From positions 12,225,167 to 12,289,166 of the forward strand of contig NW_017189517.1 in assembly GCF_001704415.2 (NCBI RefSeq): a DNA stretch of 64,000 bases. The letters run 5' to 3'. The stretch comes from Capra hircus (taxonomy: Eukaryota; Chordata; Mammalia; Artiodactyla; Bovidae). Below, piece by piece: positions 11,573-23,363 of the stretch (position 1 is its first letter; every line of letters starts with the position of its first letter). Below the pieces are notes generated by a model, which ran no database searches, was not told the DNA's origin, and was given only the letters and a program-made list of their open reading frames with translations. A program made the translations under genes and the position numbers.

Positions 11573-12954
11573 GTATCCCAAATGATTTTGATGTTACACT
11601 GCCAATTCAGAAGCCTGGGTTAGCCTAATAGGTCCCTATCCCAGTTTGGATTCCTAACCCTCTTTTTCTTCCTGGCTCTTAGGACCTATAGCTTCCCTGC
11701 AGCCCACATGGCTGCCCCCTAGCTTTGGTTCTATTATCCAGAATAAAGAATGCCCTGGAAGAGAGCTGATGCCTTATTGGAAGAGGGGAAACAAAGACTT
11801 TCAGTTTCAAGCTGTGTCTACCCCTAGCCATCGCTCCCACTTGGATAGCTGCTCTACCATGAAGATTGGCACCCTGCTCTTCCCCACTTATGTTTTCCCA
11901 GGGCCTTGAAGAACCCAAATCCAGTTACTCCATTGTGAGATTGAAATAGCTTGGATGTTTTTCTTCACAAGAGGGCACTGATTCTATTAAGGAAAGCAGC
12001 TGCCACAAAACAAATTTTTCATGTTCCATATAGGAAATGGAAACTTTCAAGAAAAAAAGGAGTCAATTTTAAAACCTACAGCAGTGAGTTCTCCCTTTCA
12101 CTCGTCATCTTTTTCTGCTTATTTAGAGACAGGAAAAGGAAAACTTTCTTGCTTGTTCAATCCCCAAGCTACTTCCAGTTTTTTACTTTAAAGGGAACCA
12201 GTGCAAAGTAAGGAAATATTATTTGGACACCTGAAAAAGAAAATGTTTTTTTGACAAATTGGATGGTGATTTCTAACCACCATGGATGAGTATAAGTACT
12301 TTCTGTTAAAATCTCATCAGTGAGTACATATTTCTAGGAATATTACATTGCAATAGAAGTTATAAAAGGATGCTACTAACTCATCCTTTAATTTGACTAC
12401 AAAATATTTATTAGAAGTTAATATTAAATATTGATTAAAGATTAACTGTGGTATTAAGTATTTAAAATATTGGTAAAAATTAAAGCTTTTGTCACAATAG
12501 ACCGTGGTCTATCTACTGATAATCACTTTTCTGTAGGGTGGTTCCCTGAATGTATTACAAAAAATACTTCTATAATGAGAAGTGATTGTCACCATTCCAT
12601 ATCTTTGAATTTGAACATGTCTTGACACAAAATTTTCTTTGAAGAGGATTTTAAAAAGTCTTTTAACCAAAAAAAAAAATCCAACATACGTCTTAAAACT
12701 GATTGTCAGCCCCTCAGAAAATGTCCTCAGGAACCCAGAACAGTGATAGTTTTAGATATATATAATTCCTTTCTTAATTCACTTTTGGCTGCAAAGAAAG
12801 GTTCTGCAAACTGTGAAAAAGAGCCAAATACTGAGACTTCAAGGATTATTCAAAAAACCCTGTAATTAGTTTCATGACCAAAAAGAAAAGAATGGCTTGG
12901 GTGATTGAAAGGATGGAGGAATGAATGGACAGATGAATACAAATGCATTCAAAG
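11573..12954. other. unique, AT-rich non-coding sequence
   Basis: No repeat or gene recognised. 12300-12700 is clearly AT-rich. Confidence 0.45.
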
Positions 12955-13110
12955 ATACTTCTGAGTACATAATTTCAATGGTGGTGAGTGCTATAAAAGG
13001 CAAAGAACCAGGTGCTGTGAGAGTATATTTGAGGGGCCTCTGACCTAGTGTGGGAAGCCATGTTTAAGCTGAGACTTGAAGGTGAATAGGAGCTAGGAGA
13101 GTAAAACTGG
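12955..13110 (-). mobile_element. L2 LINE fragment, antisense
   Basis: Contains gtgagtgctataaaaggcaa, aaccaggtgctgtgagagt and gctgagacttgaaggtgaat, which follow the reverse complement of the L2 3' region. A Bov-tA follows immediately. Confidence 0.6.
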
Positions 13111-13129
13111 GAGAAGGTCCAGAAAATAC

Positions 13130-13330
13130 ATGAGTGGCTCAGATGGTGAAGACTCTGCCTGCAATGCAGGAGACCTGGGTTTGATCCCTGGGTCAGGAAG
13201 ATCCCTGGAGAAGGGCATGGCAACCCACTGTAATATTTTTGCCTGGAGAATTCTGTGGACAAAGGAGCCTGATGGGTTACAGTCCATGGGGTTGCAGGGA
13301 GTCGGACACGACTGAGTAACTAACACTTTC
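13130..13330 (+). mobile_element. Bov-tA SINE, sense
   Basis: Starts within the tRNA-Glu-like head at gtggctcagatggtgaag, continues through gcaggagacctgggtttga, and ends at gactgagtaactaacac. The first few bases of the head are missing. Confidence 0.9.
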
Positions 13331-13587
13331 AAAGAGGGAGCACAAAGGGAGGAAGAAAGTAATAGAAATAAAGACAGGAAGCAGAGAGAGTGAAGAGAAT
13401 GACAAGGCTTAAACATGCAGCTGTGAGGGTGCCGGGGCACAGCTGGCGACTCCAAGGGAAAATTATGAAACGTTTGTAATCTGGAAAACTCAGTTAACCA
13501 GAATGACTCATTCCCCAATTATGCCACAAATCCAGGATTTTACTGGAAAGCAAGCAGCCATGAGGGATGTAGTGTCTTAGCTGTTCA

Positions 13588-13659
13588 AGTAGGGAATTGA
13601 ACCCACACCCCCTGCATTGGAAGGTGAAGTGTTAACCACTGGACCTCCATGGAAGTTCC
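13588..13659 (-). mobile_element. CHR-type SINE fragment, antisense
   Basis: Contains ccctgcattggaaggtgaag and aaccactggacctccatgg, the reverse complement of the tRNA-like head of CHR SINEs. Confidence 0.7.
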
Positions 13660-13689
13660 AAAAAGCAGAGTGTTGATAACTAATGGTTA

Positions 13690-13930
13690 CAAAGCAATGC
13701 CCACATGCCAGTCACCATTCCAGTGTTTATATTAACTCATTTAATCCTTGGAACTGTGCTATGAAGGAGAAACCAGTACAATTCCCATTTTATAGATGAA
13801 GGGCTGACAGAGGCACAGAGAGGTTAAGGAACTTGGCTACGGTCACACAGCTCACATGTCATGCCATAGATCTGGGCACATTCAACTAATCTGTATCTTT
13901 CAAAATTATATAGCTATTTAGTGGCATATC
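13690..13930 (-). mobile_element. MIR SINE, antisense
   Basis: Well-preserved antisense MIR with attaactcatttaatccttg, cccattttatagatgaagg, gaggcacagagaggttaag and ggtcacacagctcaca. Confidence 0.9.
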
Positions 13931-14929
13931 CGAGAATGGAGCCCAGGTTTTCTGACTCCAGTGCAGCATCCCTCAGCTGGGCACAAATTCATGAAATCAC
14001 TTTATAATACCCCAGTAACTGCAAGTATGCAAGCAAAGTCGTTAGTTCCCCTGTCTCCACTTTGTTGAATGGTTCTACCTCTGGGAGGGAGTGAACCCAG
14101 TCCACCTCTAGGAATACGCTACCCAGAATTTTGCCTTCCATCTTGGCACTGCCACTGTAACAGTGAGTGTTTTGGAGCTGGCAGTAAGTATTTTTGTGCC
14201 TCAGTTCAATTCAGCAGTTGTGTTAGAAAACATCCTCCAAATGTCCAACGATGTTAATGTGTTTCTTTGTGAATGATCTAAAGGTAAATGTGCTTCATTA
14301 CAGGGTGATGGGCTGAACAGGAGACTAAGGTATGAAAAACAATGCTAGAGAATAGATTTCCAGAGCTGTGAGTAAGCTTGCTGTCAGGATTTGCAGAGAA
14401 GATTTGATTGGGAAGAAAAATGCATCTTTGCTTCATCATTTCAAAGCAATTTCATGCTTCAGTTGTCCACATCTCTGTCTTCTGAACACTTCCAAGGGCC
14501 ACACTTGGGCCTCAGCAGCAGCCTGAAGTCTCATGTGATGGAGTCTCCATGCGAGGGCTCTGTGGGAGTGATGTAGAAAGCGGCGTGGCAACGCTTGATT
14601 TTGATAGAACAATTTAATCATACTCTTTTGCCTCGATTAAGTTGAAAAGACTCAAATGCAGCTGAAAATTGAAAAGTGTAACGGAATGAGAAGGTTTATA
14701 TCAAATATTGAAAAGGCTGAGAGAGAGAGCTAACAGATGTTTTGGCTGTGACTATTAAAACTGGAGCCTGCAATCTGGAACTGCTCAGGGGTCCATTGCT
14801 GTGGACAAGGATTCACTTTTTTGAACTGAACCAGGGAAGAGGGGGTGTCTGGTGCCCAGTGGCTGCAGGAGTCTATCAAGTAAAGATTTCATATACTGTC
14901 TGGTCTCTTCTTTAGGACTTTTTTTGAAG
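13931..14929. other. unique non-coding sequence
   Basis: No recognised repeat. The 14580-14760 part is homogeneous AT-rich sequence with several TTAA/TTAAT motifs and could be a conserved non-coding element, but that cannot be judged without an alignment. Confidence 0.4.
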
Positions 14930-15505
14930 GTCTGTGAGGTTGTTTTTTCCCCCCAGGTTTCTGGAGATATAATTGACATATTGTGTAAATTTAAGGCAAA
15001 CAGTGTCATGATTTGGCACTCATATATATTGTGAATGATTACCACGATCAGATTAGTTAGCACATCTGTGATATTGTGTAATTACTGTTTGTGTGAGTGT
15101 CTACGTGTGCACTGAGAACATTTAAGACATCCTCTCTTAGTGACTGTATCTTTTGTGATACATAAAAGAGTACCGTTAACTACAGTCATCTTGCTATACA
15201 TTCCATGCCCGGCATTCATTCATCCTGTAACTGGAAGTTTCTACCCTTTGACCAACATCTCCCCATTTGCCCCACCCCCAGGCAACCACATCCTGTTTCT
15301 ATGAGCTCTGGTTATTTAGATTCCAGATCAAAGTTAGATCATATAGTATTTGTCTTTCTCTGTCTGCCTTATCTCACTTAGCATAATGCCCACAAGGTCC
15401 ATCAGTGTTGTCACAAATGGCAGGATTTTGTGGGGTTGCTTCTAGATGCCGGTCCAGTCGCATTTGGCTTCCTTCAGTGGTGTGTTGTTATCTGCTGAGA
15501 GAAAG
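14930..15505 (-). mobile_element. L1 LINE 3' region, antisense
   Basis: Reads as reverse-complement L1: gagatataattgacatattg, gattaccacgatcagattag, ggaagtttctaccctttgac, tttgtctttctctgtctgcc and cacttagcataatgccca. Confidence 0.85.
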
Positions 15506-15587
15506 CCGGAGGGGGATTCTCATGTACCCACCCAGAATGCGTGCTAGGCACTGGACCTGGGAGTTTTGCACGTAGTGTACTAGAACA

Positions 15588-15905
15588 GTGCTCTCAATTT
15601 TGGCCGCACGACTGAATCACCTGGGAAGCTTTTCAAACACATAGAGGCTCAGGCCCCCACCTCCTAAGATGCAGGTTAATCTTGGGCATTTGGAATTTTT
15701 AAAATTTCTACCAAGATGATGTTTTAGGAAAAAGAATTGTGTACATGTGTTTCAAACTGTTGAAATGCCACGTTTTCAGTACAAGTGTTTTTGTAATTAA
15801 ACTTTTATATTGTCTTTGTTTTTTTAGAAGTTGACATGGGCATTTGTAATGATAAAAACTCCTCTGGGGGTTCAGTGTACAGCCAGTGTTGGAGAACCAC
15901 GGACT
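15588..15905 (+). mobile_element. MER5A-type hAT-Charlie element
   Basis: Begins acagtgctctcaattttgg, then ctgaatcacctgggaagct and ggctcaggcccccacctcc, and ends gttggagaaccacgg. About 110 bp between 15710 and 15830 does not fit and may be a further insertion. Confidence 0.65.
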
Positions 15906-15929
15906 TTGAGAGCAACTCATTGCACAGAG

Positions 15930-16195
15930 AACAGGCTTGTGGTTGCTAAGAGGGAGGGGGTTGGAGTGGATGAATTGGGAGTTTGGGGTTAGCAGATGCA
16001 GACTGGTATATATAAGATGGATAAACAACAAAGTCTTCCTGTATAGTACGAGAAACTATATTCAATACCCTGTGGTAAACCATAGTGGAAAATAATATGA
16101 GAAAGAATGTATACGTATGTATAACTGGATCACTTTGCTGTATAGCAGAAATTACCACAGCATTATAAATCAGCTATATTTCAATAAAAAAGGAG
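15930..16195 (+). mobile_element. L1 LINE 3' end, sense (artiodactyl type)
   Basis: Has gatggataaacaacaaagtc, ctatattcaataccctgtgg, gtataactggatcactttgc and the terminal tatatttcaataaaaaagg, which holds the polyadenylation signal and tail. Confidence 0.9.
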
Positions 16196-16455
16196 TGTAT
16201 TATTCAATTTGGGGGACACTTCCTGGCTTTGCTCATTCATCCACTTGCAACTTAGGGATCGAGTCACATACTTCATTGTGACAAGAGTGACAAGTATCTC
16301 TGGTGGCCTCGGTGCTCAGAACTCACATGCCAAATTCCTTCAGCACCTACATCACTGGTTTGCTTTGGACTGCCTCCATTTTGCGCCTCTGCTTCCAAGT
16401 TAATATTTCTAGTTTTTCAAACAACCATTTTGATAACCCTGCTTTCATTGTGTAT

Positions 16456-16796
16456 GTCTGTGTGTGCTTAGACAGTGGTGTCCTCCTCTTTGCGACCCCA
16501 TGGACTGTAGCCCACCAGGTTGCTCTGTCCGTGGGGATTCTCCAAACAAGAATATTGGAGTGGGTTGTCATTTCCTTCTCCACCTCATCTTCCCAACCCA
16601 GGGATTGCACCCACCCAAACTCAGGGTCTCCCACATTGCAGGCAGATTATTAACCATCTGAGCCCCCAAGGAAGCCCAGGAATACTGGAGTGAGTAGTCT
16701 ATCCCTTCTCCAGGGGATCTTCCTGACCCAGGAATCGAACTGGGGTCTCCTGGATTGCAGGCAGATTGTTTACCAGCTGAGCTACCAGGGAAACCT
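16456..16796 (-). mobile_element. Bov-tA SINE, antisense, partly duplicated
   Basis: One full antisense Bov-tA (about 16456-16675) is followed in the same orientation by a second copy that starts only at aatactggagtgagtag (about 16680-16796). Each part ends in its own tRNA-like head. Confidence 0.85.
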
Positions 16797-17404
16797 TTAG
16801 AGAAATTGCTTGCCTTCATTACTTTGTAACTCCTCACGGTGGAGAAGGAAGTTGTGGAGAGGAAACTTTTCGGAGGCCCCAGGAGAAGAAGGCCTCATCG
16901 TCCTTGCATTCCAGGCTTCCTTACCAGTACACTCCCCAAGAACACAGCCCTTCTGCTCACTCTGGCTAGCCTTCCTGAAGAGGAGAGGATTTCTGGAGGC
17001 AGAGCTATTGGAGCCTAAGTACAGGGTTCCCAGAGGGCAATGATTGCAGACTGGAAGCCCCTGGCTCAGTGTGTCCCTCAGGGTGCCAAGACGTGCACCT
17101 GGTGAAGAAAGCTATTGTCAAGGAACTGTGCTCTGCCAGGGACCCCAGTACCTGGTTTAGATGTGTGTGGATGGGGATGAAGGGGAGACCATCTCCGGCT
17201 GCTTCTGATCATGATGATTGACTTTAGAAAACAAGGTGTGGAGCTTGTGAAAGAGACATTGTATGTCTGTGCAGGTGCCAAGTTCCTGACAAAATGAAAA
17301 TTTCAAGAGATTTACAGAGACCCTCCCTGTCCACCACATACAGCTATGTCAAGATTTAGAGTCTGCAAAGGAGTACTGGCATTGTCTCATTGTTGCTGGG
17401 ATAT
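16797..17404. other. unique non-coding sequence
   Basis: Nothing recognised. Confidence 0.4.
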
Positions 17405-17640
17405 ACGGAGTGCGGGTGAACTGTTAGGGAGCACCTACTATGTGCGAAGCAACAGGATTTGTACATTCACCCATATGTCACCCTAGTAAATAATCCTCAC
17501 AGTACTCCACGAAGTGCCTATGATTACTATCATTTTGTGGATTTAGAAACCAGGGGTCAACTCACTGGTATGACTTACCCCAGGTCACACAACCTAAGCA
17601 GGAACCTGAGTCAGTCTAACATGTAATTGAAATCAGTCCC
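17405..17640 (-). mobile_element. MIR SINE, antisense
   Basis: Has gagcacctactatgtgcga, aataatcctcacagtactcc and ccaggtcacacaacctaagc in antisense MIR order. Confidence 0.8.
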
Positions 17641-18005
17641 CCTGGGGAAGTGCAGAATAACTCTCGTGCCTCTTTGATATCACTTGTCTTGACCCTCCTC
17701 GCCATGTCTTCTTTGTAGGATAAACGCCTCCTATTCCTTCAGATTGTATTTCCAAATGTGTTCTACATTTGACTTTTCCAGAGCCTTGCTTTCTATCCTT
17801 CCCTGCGTCCTTGAAATCTGGCTTTTATTACAACATTTCCAATCAAACTCTCCTCCCCTAGGTCATTGATGACTAAAACCTCAAGCTCAACCCTAATAAT
17901 CAACCCATATCCAACCTCTCTTCATAGTATTTAGCACTAATGTGGACCACTCTCTTTCTTCAGTTGGGCAATCTCATCCATTCCCATGGATGTACCACCT
18001 CAATG

Positions 18006-18027
18006 CTGTGTGTGTGTGTGTGTGTGT
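18006..18027. repeat. (TG)n microsatellite at a SINE end
   Basis: Eleven TG units at the 3' end of the antisense Bov-tA, in the position of the element's tail. Confidence 0.95.
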
Positions 18028-18236
18028 TAATCGCTCAGTCATTTCTGACTCTACACGGCCCCATGGACTGTAGCCCACCAGTGTCCTCTGTCCGTGGGAT
18101 TCTCCAGGCAAGAATACTGGAGTGGGTAGCCATTCCCTTCTCCAGGGGATCTTCCTGACCAAGCATCGAACCCAGGTCTCCTGCATCTCCTGCACCGCAG
18201 GCAGATTCTTTACCATCTGAGCCACCAGGTAAGCCC
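18009..18236 (-). mobile_element. Bov-tA SINE, antisense
   Basis: Full-length antisense Bov-tA with a 15-base TSD at 17994-18008 and 18237-18251 (one mismatch). Confidence 0.95.
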
Positions 18237-18730
18237 ACCATCTCAATGCTGGCGACTCCCAAATCAACCTCTGGAGACTTACCTCTCTCCTGAGCTTCAG
18301 TCTCACCCATCCCACTGCCTGCTGGGCTTCCTCGTTTGGAATAGCCCACAGGTACTTAAGACCCCACACACCCCAGAAAGAAATGTTGCATTTCCCCTAA
18401 CCACAACTCCACCTCAGTCCTTCTGTGTATTTCTTATACTTCATTAGTGGAATCTCCCTCCACATGATCTACCAAGCCAGGGAACTCAGGCGCATCTTTT
18501 CCCTCATCCAGTCATCCAAATCAGTCTTTCAAATTCTGTGGATTCTACTCCATGAATATTTCTCAAAGTTGACCTTTCTTCTCTCCCTTGCTTAGAGTAG
18601 TTCTAGAGTTTTGTAATACATCTCTCAGATTCTACTTCATATCACAAGTCTGTTTTCCACGCTGCTGACAGAGAGGTATTTCAAAGCCCTATTTAAGCTG
18701 TTCAGTGGCTCTGTGAACCTACATTTCCCA

Positions 18731-19129
18731 AAGCATATTGGTTGCACCCTAGTCTTATAGGATGTGAAAAATGGGACTGTGGTCTCAAGTCGCTTCTGGA
18801 AAACCTGTATACTATACTTCTCTCCTCTTAGAGGTTCAAATTCATGTTAAATGTCCCAAGAAGTCCTTCAGTGACAACCATGTTTAACTTTGTATATTTC
18901 AGCATCTCAAATGGATTTCATTATGGAATCAGCCCTTTTCCCCACGCTCACATGTTTCAGCATAGGGCCTGCCAGCAACCTTCTGCAGAACACCATTGAA
19001 AACACAGGGTGGATGCTCTGCTTCTTGGCGTGGTATCCAAGGCTCTTCTTCATGTGACCTTTACTAACCTCTCTAGCAAACCTCTCCCTTACAAGTCTCA
19101 CTGCCCTCGCCATTCTTGAGACTACCCTA
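18731..19129. other. unique non-coding sequence
   Basis: No recognised feature. It may be an eroded continuation of the unassigned repeat upstream. Confidence 0.35.
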
Positions 19130-19260
19130 CTTCCTCACACACCTCTGTGTTTTCATGCCTTTCCTTTCCTGGAAAGCATTTCCTCTCCCCTCACCACCTT
19201 TTGCTACCTTCAATTCATCATTGGAGACTCAGCTTGACTGTCTTCCATGTATTTTGTATA
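19130..19260 (+). mobile_element. L2 LINE fragment, sense
   Basis: Contains tttcctggaaagcatttcct and ggagactcagcttgactgtc, which match the sense L2 3' region. Confidence 0.5.
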
Positions 19261-19374
19261 TATATTGAAGATTAGATTTACCAGGTATGAAATTAGTTTA
19301 TTTCTAGGTAATCTCTTAGCATTTCAAACTAATTGGATTATTTCTGTATCTTTTCATTTTAACACCACCATTAA

Positions 19375-19800
19375 ATTTTTTTTAATATAAATTCATTTAT
19401 TTTAATTGGAGGTTAATTACTTTACAATATTGTATTGGTTTTGCCATACATCAACATGAATCCGCCACAGGTGTACATGTGTTCCCCATCCTGAACTCCC
19501 CTCCCTTCTCCATCCCCAATGTTGTGTTAGTTTCTGGTATATAGCAAATTGATTCAGTTATGTATGCACACATATATATATTCTTTTTCATAATCTTTTA
19601 TATTATAGTTTATTAAGGATATTGAATATACTTCCCCATGCTATACAGTAGGACATTGTTGTTTATCTGTCCTATATATACTAGTTTGCCTCTGCTAATA
19701 CCAAACTGCAGTTCTTTCCCTCCACTACCCCACCTCCTTGGTAACCACAAGTCTGTTCTGTTAACACATTATTTTGGATTCATCACTGACCCAACAGGAA
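19375..19800 (-). mobile_element. L1 LINE 3' end, antisense (ruminant type)
   Basis: Starts at a T-run and gives ttaattggaggttaattact, ttttgccatacatcaacatg, aatccgccacaggtgtaca, then gctatacagtaggacattg and ggtaaccacaagtctgttct. The first 140 bp match the youngest ruminant L1 type and the rest an older artiodactyl type, so this may be a mosaic or two adjacent insertions. Confidence 0.85.
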
Positions 19801-20039
19801 AACAATCCCGTCCTTTGTAGCTTCTAGTAAAGCAGTGGATGTGAGAAACCCTATAGCTGGGTATGCACTAGGGCACATCTTGATCAGGGAAACACAAAGC
19901 CACCTGAGCTCCTGCTCCTAGACAAGGCCAAGGCCCAGCTCCCACAACTTCTGGATCTTTCTTCAGTCCTCTTGGGGCCAGAGGCCTGTGAATCATGACC
20001 CACTCCATGAAGCCTTTTCCTTAGCAAGGGAAGGAAATT

Positions 20040-20225
20040 ATTCATTGGTGAGTGCTTCCTTTGCGCAGGCATGCTGCTAAAGTTTTCTATGCATTATGTC
20101 ATTTCATCCTCACAGCAGCCTCAAAGGTAAGAACTCTTACTTCCTTCCTGTTACAGAGGAGGACATTGAGGGTCAGGAAAGTGAAATGACCTGGTCACGG
20201 TGGTCTTATAGCTCCAGGCCCCAAT
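20040..20225 (-). mobile_element. MIR SINE, antisense
   Basis: Contains tatgtcatttcatcctcaca, gttacagaggaggacattg and aaatgacctggtcacggt. It lies head-to-head with the next MIR. Confidence 0.7.
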
Positions 20226-20249
20226 CCTGCCAGCAGCACTTCTTTGCTG

Positions 20250-20410
20250 TGTTATGTTGGGAAAATCAGTTAATCTAGCTGAGTCTCAAATTTCTCCCTT
20301 GCACAATAGGAATAATACTACTGCTTACCTTGTGGAATGATCCTAAGGTTTCGATGATGTATGCAGAGTGCCTGGCACATGGTTAAGTACTCTATAAATG
20401 GTCACAACCA
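20250..20410 (+). mobile_element. MIR SINE, sense
   Basis: Contains tcagttaatctagctgagtc, acaataggaataatactact, cagagtgcctggcacatgg and actctataaatggtc, i.e. the core and 3' part of MIR. Confidence 0.75.
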
Positions 20411-20884
20411 TGGGCTGAGGTCAGACATTGTTTTCAGGCAAGATAAAGTGGAAACAAGAGGACAGTTCTGTATTAAAGGAGAGTTTGGGTCCAGAAACTC
20501 TTTGGACTATGAAAAGGCCACAGTTCTCAGATATCCAAAGGAGGCTCCCTTCTCCAAATGGATGATGGTGACACTTCTCAAGGAGCCAAAGGAGGCTCCA
20601 TTTTAAGGGCACTCAGGGAGATGGCAGTCGGGTACAAGAGCTCATGATGGGAGAAGGGCTGGCCACGTGGAGACTGAAAACGATCTATAAAGCTTGGCTC
20701 CGATGTAGGCCAGGGATGGGCTCAGCATGAAGTCCGTGCAGCTGACCTGGCATGCACATGGAGGTTTCTCGTGTCTTCCTGTGGGGATAGCTGCCTCCAC
20801 TCCAGTAAAACCTGCAGTTGATGACGGTGGAAGACTGTCTGGGGAAGGGATTCAAGTGAAAGTGGGCGGCTGATGGAAAGTAGA
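20411..20884. other. unique non-coding sequence
   Basis: No family recognised. A 14-base word, ccaaaggaggctcc, occurs at 20535-20548 and 20586-20599. Confidence 0.4.
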
Positions 20885-21140
20885 GCTAGAACAGTAGACT
20901 CGGAAGTCAGACTGTGTGGGTTGGAATGGTGACTGTGCCCCTGGCTGACTTTGTGACTTTGGTTCTGCACTACCTCTCTGGGCTTCAATTTCCTCCTATC
21001 TCCGTAAACTGGAGATAGTAAGAGGACCTACCTCCTAGGGTCATTGGGAGAATAAGGAAATTTATCCATGTGTTTAGCACAGATCGGGCACATGGTAAAA
21101 GTCTGAAGAAAACACCAGTTATTGTCATCCTTATTGTGTG
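20885..21140 (+). mobile_element. MIR SINE, sense
   Basis: Runs from ctcggaagtcagactgtgtg through gacttggttctgcac-like core sequence, tctgggcttcaatttcctcc and ggtcattgggagaataagg to gcacatggtaaaagtctg. Confidence 0.8.
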
Positions 21141-21189
21141 TGCTGAACGTGGCAAGGGGGAGACGGGGAGGGAACCTTGGGGAGGCTTA

Positions 21190-21580
21190 TAAGATTTGCT
21201 GTAACAATCCCAAATGAATCGTCCCCAAATCGACTTCTGCAAATATTGCAATTTGCCCCCATTAATTAAAAGAAGCTTTGCATTCTTTTCTTTCAAGTTT
21301 ATTTTGTGGCTCAGATCTTAATGTGCTTTTTAAAAGACTATAGAGATTTTGATCCAATTAAAAACTACCCTCTAAGATATCAGCGTCTGACAGTTACAGT
21401 GTACTCTTTCGGGCATTTTCCTTGAAATGATTTTAACGTGATGGTTATATCTGGTGAAAATTATGAGTTTTCAGTAATTCTTAGATTAGACGAGGTTTAA
21501 TGGCTAGAATGCAGCCTGCACATTTAATCTGTTTCAGAGCAGCTTCATTTACTAGATGGTCCTCGTGGGTTTGGGGAAAG
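21190..21580. other. repeat-free AT-rich block, possible conserved non-coding element
   Basis: Contains no recognised repeat. It holds homeodomain-type core sites (ccattaattaaaag), a gcaaatattgcaatttg palindrome-like site and long non-degenerate AT-rich stretches. Enhancer function is only inferred. Confidence 0.3.
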
Positions 21581-21947
21581 GATATAAAGTTTCTTCAATG
21601 AGGTGTGAAGCAGGTTTTAAAGGATAGAGTCTGTTGTCTTCAGAATGGATTAAACTGCCACAAAATCACAGCCACTGCCCAGCTGCACACAGCACTTATC
21701 CCAACCCAAGCTCCAATAGACTTTTTGCTTTTGACTTGATCCAGCCCTACTTTTCGTGCTGGCAGTTTCTGTGCCCCTTTCCTTCACCCTATGCTGCTGG
21801 GCTAGGTGGCTGCTGCCTAATTCAAAACCCACGAATCAATTCTCTCTGTATTTGTTTCTCCATTCTGGAATACTGTCTTCTTGTTTTTACAATTAAAAAA
21901 AAAAAAACTGGAGGCACTTTTTTAAAAAGTAGCACTGATGATCAGCT

Positions 21948-22312
21948 CATTTTTTTTTAGGCAGGTCAGAAACTTCATCCTTTTTAAAAATGAATTTATG
22001 TATTTGTTTTTGGCTGTGCTGGGTCTTTGTTGCTGTGTAGGCTTTTCTCTAATTGCAGCGAGTGGGGGCTACTCTCTAGCCATGGTGTGCGGGCTTCTCG
22101 TTTTGGTGGCTTCTCTTGTTGTGGAGGCGTACAGGATTGCAGCATGTGGGCTCAGTAGTTGCGGCTCCCTGGCTCTAGAGCGCAGGCTCAATAGTTCTGG
22201 TGCACAGGCTTAGTTGCTCTGAGGCATGTGGGATCTTCCTGAATCAGAGATCGAACCCGTGTCTCCTGCATTGGTATGCATGTTCTTTACCACTGAGCCA
22301 CCAGGGAAGCCC
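21948..22312 (-). mobile_element. CHR-type SINE, antisense, near full length
   Basis: Starts at the T-rich end, passes ttttggctgtgctgggtct, tggcttctcttgttgtgga and gctctagagcgcaggctca, and ends with the tRNA-like head ctttaccactgagccacc. TSD atgatcagct at 21938-21947 and 22313-22322. The 91-residue open frame across it is not a gene. Confidence 0.9.
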
Positions 22313-22322
22313 ATGATCAGCT

Positions 22323-23234
22323 AAAGGTTTTGAGGTAGCTTTTCTGCAAGGATGAAACATTGTGAGAGTTCCCAAGTATTAAGAAGATTCTGGAGATAAA
22401 GAAAAGGCCAACTCCAGCTTGCTTAAGACAACTTCTTAAAAAGATCTAGGGCTTTCCATTCAGCTTCACACACCACTCTGCGAGTCCTTCCAAATTAGTA
22501 GAAGGCAGATCCATTTATGACTCATCACAGTATTTGATATCCATTTTATAGCTACTATATTAGGTTTTGAGTTGGCTTTATAATTCAGTGGAGTTGTGTT
22601 TTGTGTGTTGAATATACGCATCATGTATTTAGACCATTATTTCTTTAAAGAACTTAGAGAGCAATGTTCTTTTTGAATTTCTTAGAGAATCAGTATTATG
22701 ATATAGTTCTGATTGGTTTAGGCTCTGTGCATGGTCATATCTGTGATATACTTGACGTCTATCCTTTGGTCAAGATTGTAGCATTGCTTCACTGGGAAAA
22801 TGTATTCTATGACAGGGATTCGGCTCCTAGCAATGAATGCATCAAATCAAAACTCGAAAACGGAGCCTAGCCCAGAGTTGACCACACAGTTGCAGCTCAT
22901 TAGATGTCTACTGAATGGCTGAATTAATTGCTTCTCATCCGTCCAGCCACAACTGAGTGGAAAATGAAAGCTTAAGACTTCTATTCTCTTTAGTTCCAGC
23001 ACAATAAACAATTTGAGACACTCCATTGCTATTTGCTATTCCCATTTCCTTACTGAGAGTCATCCATCTCATAAAGGCTTAAGAAGAAAGGACACTGATC
23101 ATAATTCTAAAGTGACATTCTTTAAAAGTGGTATTTAAAGTCCATTAGATAAAAATAAGATAGAACCAAACCCATCATTTTAGATGAACTTTTCTTCTCT
23201 TTTACTCAACCGGGTAGATGATGACATATACTAA
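22323..23234. other. unique non-coding sequence
   Basis: Nothing recognised. A 68-residue open frame at 22664-22870 has no supporting motif. Confidence 0.4.
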
Positions 23235-23345
23235 ACACACACATTTATCAAGGAATGCTGCCTTGTATACTCAGCACTGGGCTAGATGCTGGGAATGGCA
23301 ATGTTCCTGGTCAGAGAGCGTCCAATCCAGTTGAGAAGACAACAC
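23235..23345 (-). mobile_element. L2 LINE 3' fragment, antisense
   Basis: Contains cagcactgggctagatgctg followed by gggaatggcaatgttcctgg, matching reverse-complement L2. Confidence 0.6.
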
Positions 23346-23363
23346 TTACATATGTGTAAATCA

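Larger units (their letters stand above)
17690..18730 (+). mobile_element. old interspersed repeat, family not identified, split by a Bov-tA
   Basis: Segments such as gctggcgactcccaaatcaa, aatagcccacaggtacttaa and ttctgtggattctactcca resemble a widespread old mammalian repeat that I remember but cannot name. The SINE at 18009-18236 interrupts it. The call rests on memory of a pattern, not on an alignment. Confidence 0.35.

Noticed and set aside
20535..20599. Repeated ccaaaggaggctcc 51 bp apart, in frame (KEAPF twice)
   Set aside because: A single 14-base match with diverged sequence between is too weak for a minisatellite or coding repeat.
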